From a virus, in the IMG/VR virus record IMGVR_UViG_3300003876_000001, positions 62,001 to 126,000 of that record: 64,000 nucleotides of DNA. One strand, given 5' to 3'. This document shows positions 61,198 to 64,000 of the stretch, one piece after another (within the stretch, counting starts at the first letter, position 1; each line of letters begins with the position of its first letter). The notes beneath the pieces are model-generated. The model did no database searches and was not told the DNA's origin. It was given only the letters and a program-made list of their open reading frames with translations. The position numbers and the translations under genes were made by a program.

Positions 61198-61841
61198 TGT
61201 TCAAAATAGGTAATATTATATATGAAGATGAATTAGTTAATCATACTAAGGTTGATTATATTAATTATATTGATATGAAAAATGGTGGTAATGATTTAAA
61301 TATACCAACAGATATACCAATATTGTTTGTAGGGTGGAATCAGTTTAAAGTAACACTCAATGATTTCCATGATAAAATATCAATTCTAAATAAAGAAATC
61401 AAATCAAATCAATTATATTGGGAATTTTCTTTCAATGAAAATAAAGCACAACATGTAGGTGGAATAGAAATGTTTGTTAGAAATGCACCGTATTATTATT
61501 TTAGAGGTAAATATACATATAAAAATATTGATCCCATATTTGATAAAATATCTAATTTAGAAAATTTTAAAAATATACTACCTAATGAAAAATTTAATAC
61601 ATTTCAATATAAGGATGAAATGATTTACATATTAGATAATAATAATAATATATTTGGTATTGATTTAAAAATGTATGAATATTTTAATTTTAATCTAGAT
61701 AAATTAACATCTATTCTTATTGATAGAAGTATTACAACAAAACACGATATAGATGGTTCTATCTATCAAAAACAATATAAAATTTTTCCTTTTTTCGAAG
61801 AATTAAAAAGATACCTAGTAGTTTTAATGTTAAAACCTTAG
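61197..61841 (+). CDS. Hypothetical protein at the end of the glycan cluster
   Basis: 214 residues with alternating aromatic and charged residues; overlaps the kinase stop (TAATG). No known domain. VGWNQFKV and GGIEMFVRNAPYYYFRGKYTYKNI are possible conserved cores. Co-transcribed with the cluster. Confidence 0.55.
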   Translation: MFKIGNIIYEDELVNHTKVDYINYIDMKNGGNDLNIPTDIPILFVGWNQFKVTLNDFHDKISILNKEIKSNQLYWEFSFNENKAQHVGGIEMFVRNAPYYYFRGKYTYKNIDPIFDKISNLENFKNILPNEKFNTFQYKDEMIYILDNNNNIFGIDLKMYEYFNFNLDKLTSILIDRSITTKHDIDGSIYQKQYKIFPFFEELKRYLVVLMLKP

Positions 61842-61875
61842 TTTTTTAGTTTAAGTCTATAATAACATAAAAAAA

Positions 61876-62178
61876 TGGACGTATGAAAATAGTAAATTAG
61901 AAGCACTAAAATATGAATTTTTACATGAATTTAGAAAAAATTCTGAAAGAGTATATAAAGTTTGTAATAAAAATAAATGAATAAAATTAAATAGAAGAAA
62001 AACAGGTGGAATTGGGAGTTGTTCTACTGTATTGGATTTTAATAGAATGAATAAATTGATTAGAAAATATGATTGTTTGGATGAATTTAAAAATGATGAC
62101 ATTGAACTATATAACATTGCAAAAAGAAGTGGTTGAGTTAATTGTTTATTTGTTTGTGAAGATTTAATGAATTTGTAA
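61876..62178 (+). pseudogene. Relic of a W-x-KE repeat endonuclease with TGA at Trp positions
   Basis: Frame WTYENSKLEALKYEF...RKNSERVYKVCNKNK-TGA-IKLN...DIELYNIAKRSG-TGA-VNCLFVCEDLMNL. Aligned to the repeats of the gene at 47891 (WTKEKCLIEAKKYK...EFIKNN...N.W), both TGA codons (61978-61980, 62134-62136) fall exactly on conserved Trp. There is no start codon. TGG to TGA decay of a defunct gene is the simplest reading. It occupies most of the 375-bp gap between the glycan cluster and the next promoter. Confidence 0.65.
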
Positions 62179-62188
62179 GTATTTATAT
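62179..62188 (+). promoter_or_regulatory. Late-type promoter motif GTATTTATAT
   Basis: 28 nt before the 59-residue gene at 62217; opens the last structural block. Confidence 0.5.
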
Positions 62189-62216
62189 AAAATAACTTTA
62201 TTTTAAAAAAAAAATA

Positions 62217-62396
62217 ATGAAAGATAATAATGAAAAAGTATTAAATGATTTTCTTGGTACTGAAGAAGAGGTTGTTGATGAAAAGATTAAGAACGAAAAA
62301 AAAATAATCCTAGATGAACGTGAGGGATTGATTGAGAGAATTGATCGTACATTTGTAGATAGTAAAGGTCGTCAATTATTAAGAGAGCAATACTAA
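62217..62396 (+). CDS. Small acidic protein (59 aa), possible prohead core factor
   Basis: MKDNNEKVLNDFLGTEEEVVDEKIKN..., acidic then basic, ending RQLLREQY. Expressed from a late-type motif and followed by two acidic head-type proteins. T4 has small acidic core proteins at the matching place, but there is no specific similarity. Confidence 0.6.
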   Translation: MKDNNEKVLNDFLGTEEEVVDEKIKNEKKIILDEREGLIERIDRTFVDSKGRQLLREQY

Positions 62397-62408
62397 AACT
62401 TTTAAAAT

Positions 62409-63119
62409 ATGGCAATAGAGAAAAAGAAATCTATGAACGAAACCGTTGATAGAATGAAATACTTGTTCAAATATACGTTGAATGAGGCTAGTTATACCCT
62501 TATTGATGGAATAGAGGAAGATGATAGTATTCCAGAAGAAATCTGGACAGAACCATCATCGGTATCACCTGTATCTCCTAACAATTCTAATGTTATGGAA
62601 GATGAAGAACCACAAATGGATAACGAAGGATTGCCTGTTGAAGAACCTGTACCTGCTGAAGGTGAATTTCCAAAAGAAGAAATGGGAGTTGAAGACCCTA
62701 TGGCTATGGATGGTGAAATGAGTATGGAAGAACCAATACCAGAAGAACCAGCACCACCATCAGCAGATGAAATACAAAATAATATATTAAAGTCAAGCAT
62801 ATCTGCAATGCAGAAAATGAATGATGAATTAAATAGTTTAGAATCAACATTAGGTATGTTGAATTCAAAGATTGATGGATTAAACAAAGAAGTTGAAGAA
62901 GTTAGAGAACCAACTAATGTTGAAAAATTAATGTCAAAAAAGGAAGATTCACATCCCTTTTATTATAATTTAAATGATATGTGGGATGGTAATTCATTTC
63001 AAGCAAGAAGACAAGTTGAAAATAGTGAAGGTATGAAACAAACTGATGATGGTTCATTTGTTGCTGATTTTGATACACTACCTAAATACACAGATCAAGA
63101 AGTAACTGACAGTTTTTAA
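62409..63119 (+). CDS. Acidic proline-rich virion or scaffold protein
   Basis: 236 residues. Basic N-terminus (MAIEKKKSMNETVDRMKYLF), an extremely acidic Glu/Pro/Met-rich stretch (60-125), a coiled coil (MQKMNDELNSLESTLGMLNSKI, about 135-160) and a C-terminal FYYNLNDMWDGN. The layout is typical of head scaffold or core proteins; I do not recognise the family. Confidence 0.55.
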   Translation: MAIEKKKSMNETVDRMKYLFKYTLNEASYTLIDGIEEDDSIPEEIWTEPSSVSPVSPNNSNVMEDEEPQMDNEGLPVEEPVPAEGEFPKEEMGVEDPMAMDGEMSMEEPIPEEPAPPSADEIQNNILKSSISAMQKMNDELNSLESTLGMLNSKIDGLNKEVEEVREPTNVEKLMSKKEDSHPFYYNLNDMWDGNSFQARRQVENSEGMKQTDDGSFVADFDTLPKYTDQEVTDSF

Positions 63120-63121
63120 TT

Positions 63122-64000
63122 ATGAGAGTACATAAAAAAATAGGCACTAAAGAAAAACTTTTTGAAATGTTCGAAAACGTTAATAAGATTAAATTAAATG
63201 AGGAAATCCACAATACTTCGATTGATGATTTAAAACAATATGATAGACTTGAAGATTCTGAAGGAAATCAATTTTCAATACAAAGTTTTGAAGATGGTCA
63301 TGTTAATGTAAGGGGTGATAGGGGAGGTAAATTTATTGCAAATAATGAGTTAAAGTATTATAAAAAAAGACCATCAATAGGTAAATTTGATACAAATGAA
63401 TCATTTGATTCTCCAAAGGAAAAAGATAAAAAATATTTAGATAAGACTGTTGGTGATGAAAGTTCACAAGTTTCTAAATATGATGATGGTATACGTTATC
63501 CAGTAGAAGATAGGTTAAAAGTTAAAGACCCATCATTAGAAAAACTTAAAGGTGATGATGCTCCAATTAAAGAAGCGTTTGATGAAGATGATCAAGATGT
63601 TGTAGATAAAAATTCTGAAGAAACACAATTAGATGTAAATCCTGATGAAGAACCAGTAGATAATGATGATGGTGAAAGTGCTGAAGAAAAACCAGCGTGG
63701 GATGAAAATTTTGGTGATGAACCAGAACCTGATGATATGGAAATGGATACACTCCCACCAGATGAAGCAGCAGAAGATGCACCAGAATTAGGTGGTGAAA
63801 TTGAAAATGGTGGTGTTGAACAAATGACAAATACTATGGAAGAACCACATGTTGATCAAATCGAAGGTGGTTTAGCAGATGATGCACAACCTAGTGATTT
63901 TTGTCCTGTTCAAATTGCTAAAGGTATTCAAGTAGAAATGGAACATACGGATGATCCTCACAAAGCATTAGAAATTGCAATGGATCATTTAACCGAAATT
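63122..64000 (+). CDS. Acidic virion protein, C-terminus like DUF5661 (3' end outside window)
   Basis: 293 codons to the window edge with no stop. The N-terminus KKIGTKEKLFEMFENVNKIKL is helical; positions 63580-63860 encode a very acidic Asp/Glu/Pro linker; the end reads IAKGIQVEMEHTDDPHKALEIAMDHLTEI, matching the DUF5661-type motif (GxEVExEHT...ALEIAxDHLxE). Same architecture as its neighbour, so probably also a head or scaffold protein. Confidence 0.65.
   Translation, partial: MRVHKKIGTKEKLFEMFENVNKIKLNEEIHNTSIDDLKQYDRLEDSEGNQFSIQSFEDGHVNVRGDRGGKFIANNELKYYKKRPSIGKFDTNESFDSPKEKDKKYLDKTVGDESSQVSKYDDGIRYPVEDRLKVKDPSLEKLKGDDAPIKEAFDEDDQDVVDKNSEETQLDVNPDEEPVDNDDGESAEEKPAWDENFGDEPEPDDMEMDTLPPDEAAEDAPELGGEIENGGVEQMTNTMEEPHVDQIEGGLADDAQPSDFCPVQIAKGIQVEMEHTDDPHKALEIAMDHLTEI

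Noticed and set aside
61876-62178. Phage-wide TGA-to-Trp recoding
   Set aside because: Many intact genes here (for example at 51520 and 53318) end in TGA with the next gene overlapping, so TGA is a stop.
62492-62887. 131-codon antisense frame under the acidic virion gene
   Set aside because: Ser/Ile-rich mirror of the Glu/Pro-rich gene; composition explained by the sense strand.

Overview
The window is part of a large, AT-rich, T4-like myovirus genome. The host is most likely a member of the Bacteroidetes. The phage assignment rests on a contractile-tail gene set: sheath, tube, neck proteins, tail terminator, tape measure, hub/spike protein and a gp53-like wedge. It also has a gp55-like late sigma factor, a PhoH-type ATPase, a UvrD/Dda-like helicase and many homing endonucleases. 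The host inference rests on TAnnTTTG -7 elements, Bacteroidetes-style lipoprotein signals, the absence of Shine-Dalgarno sites and very low GC. No tRNA, rRNA or CRISPR array was recognised by eye.

Layout. 1-2.2 kb (+): end of a homing endonuclease and two small membrane or exported proteins. 2.2-5.2 kb (-): helicase interrupted by an intein. 5.3-7.2 kb (+): neck proteins. 7.2-13.8 kb (-): metabolic and accessory genes, including a phenylalanine 4-hydroxylase, an RfaE2-like cytidylyltransferase, a SLOG protein, an HNH-cupin fusion, a dUTPase and a gutted thymidylate synthase. 13.8-15.9 kb: an RHH-plus-homing-endonuclease cassette flanked by 31-bp direct repeats. 15.9-22.6 kb: tail terminator, structural genes and two lipoproteins. 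22.7-28.2 kb (+): sheath and tube, split by another homing endonuclease. 28.3-38.8 kb (-): RecB-like nuclease, hub/spike genes, late sigma factor, glycosyltransferases, two frameshifted genes and PhoH with a LAGLIDADG intein. 39.0-42.7 kb (+): tail assembly chaperone with a predicted -1 frameshift, then the tape measure. 42.7-43.5 kb: a small HTH regulator with operator-like repeats inside its own gene, and a candidate small RNA. 43.6-46.9 kb (+): baseplate. 47.0-61.8 kb (+): a tightly coupled glycan-synthesis cluster. 62.2-64 kb (+): acidic, probably head-assembly, proteins.

Regulation. Three promoter classes are visible. A GTATTTAT[A/G] element lies 10-50 nt upstream of most transcription units on both strands and is the natural candidate for the gp55-like sigma factor. 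A bipartite TGTAACCTTT-N12/13-CGTATA element precedes both lipoproteins and the HTH regulator. Host-like TAnnTTTG promoters precede the glycan cluster and the candidate small RNA. A 16-bp operator (TGTCAnAnTT-kGACA type) sits just downstream of CGTATA in front of both the HTH regulator and phoH, and recurs at 30-bp spacing inside the regulator gene.

The most notable content is the phage-encoded aromatic amino acid hydroxylase, the regulator/operator array, the glycan cluster with separated heptose-synthase-like halves, two predicted -1 frameshifts in tail genes, and widespread mobile-intron-type endonucleases in intact, fused and decayed states.
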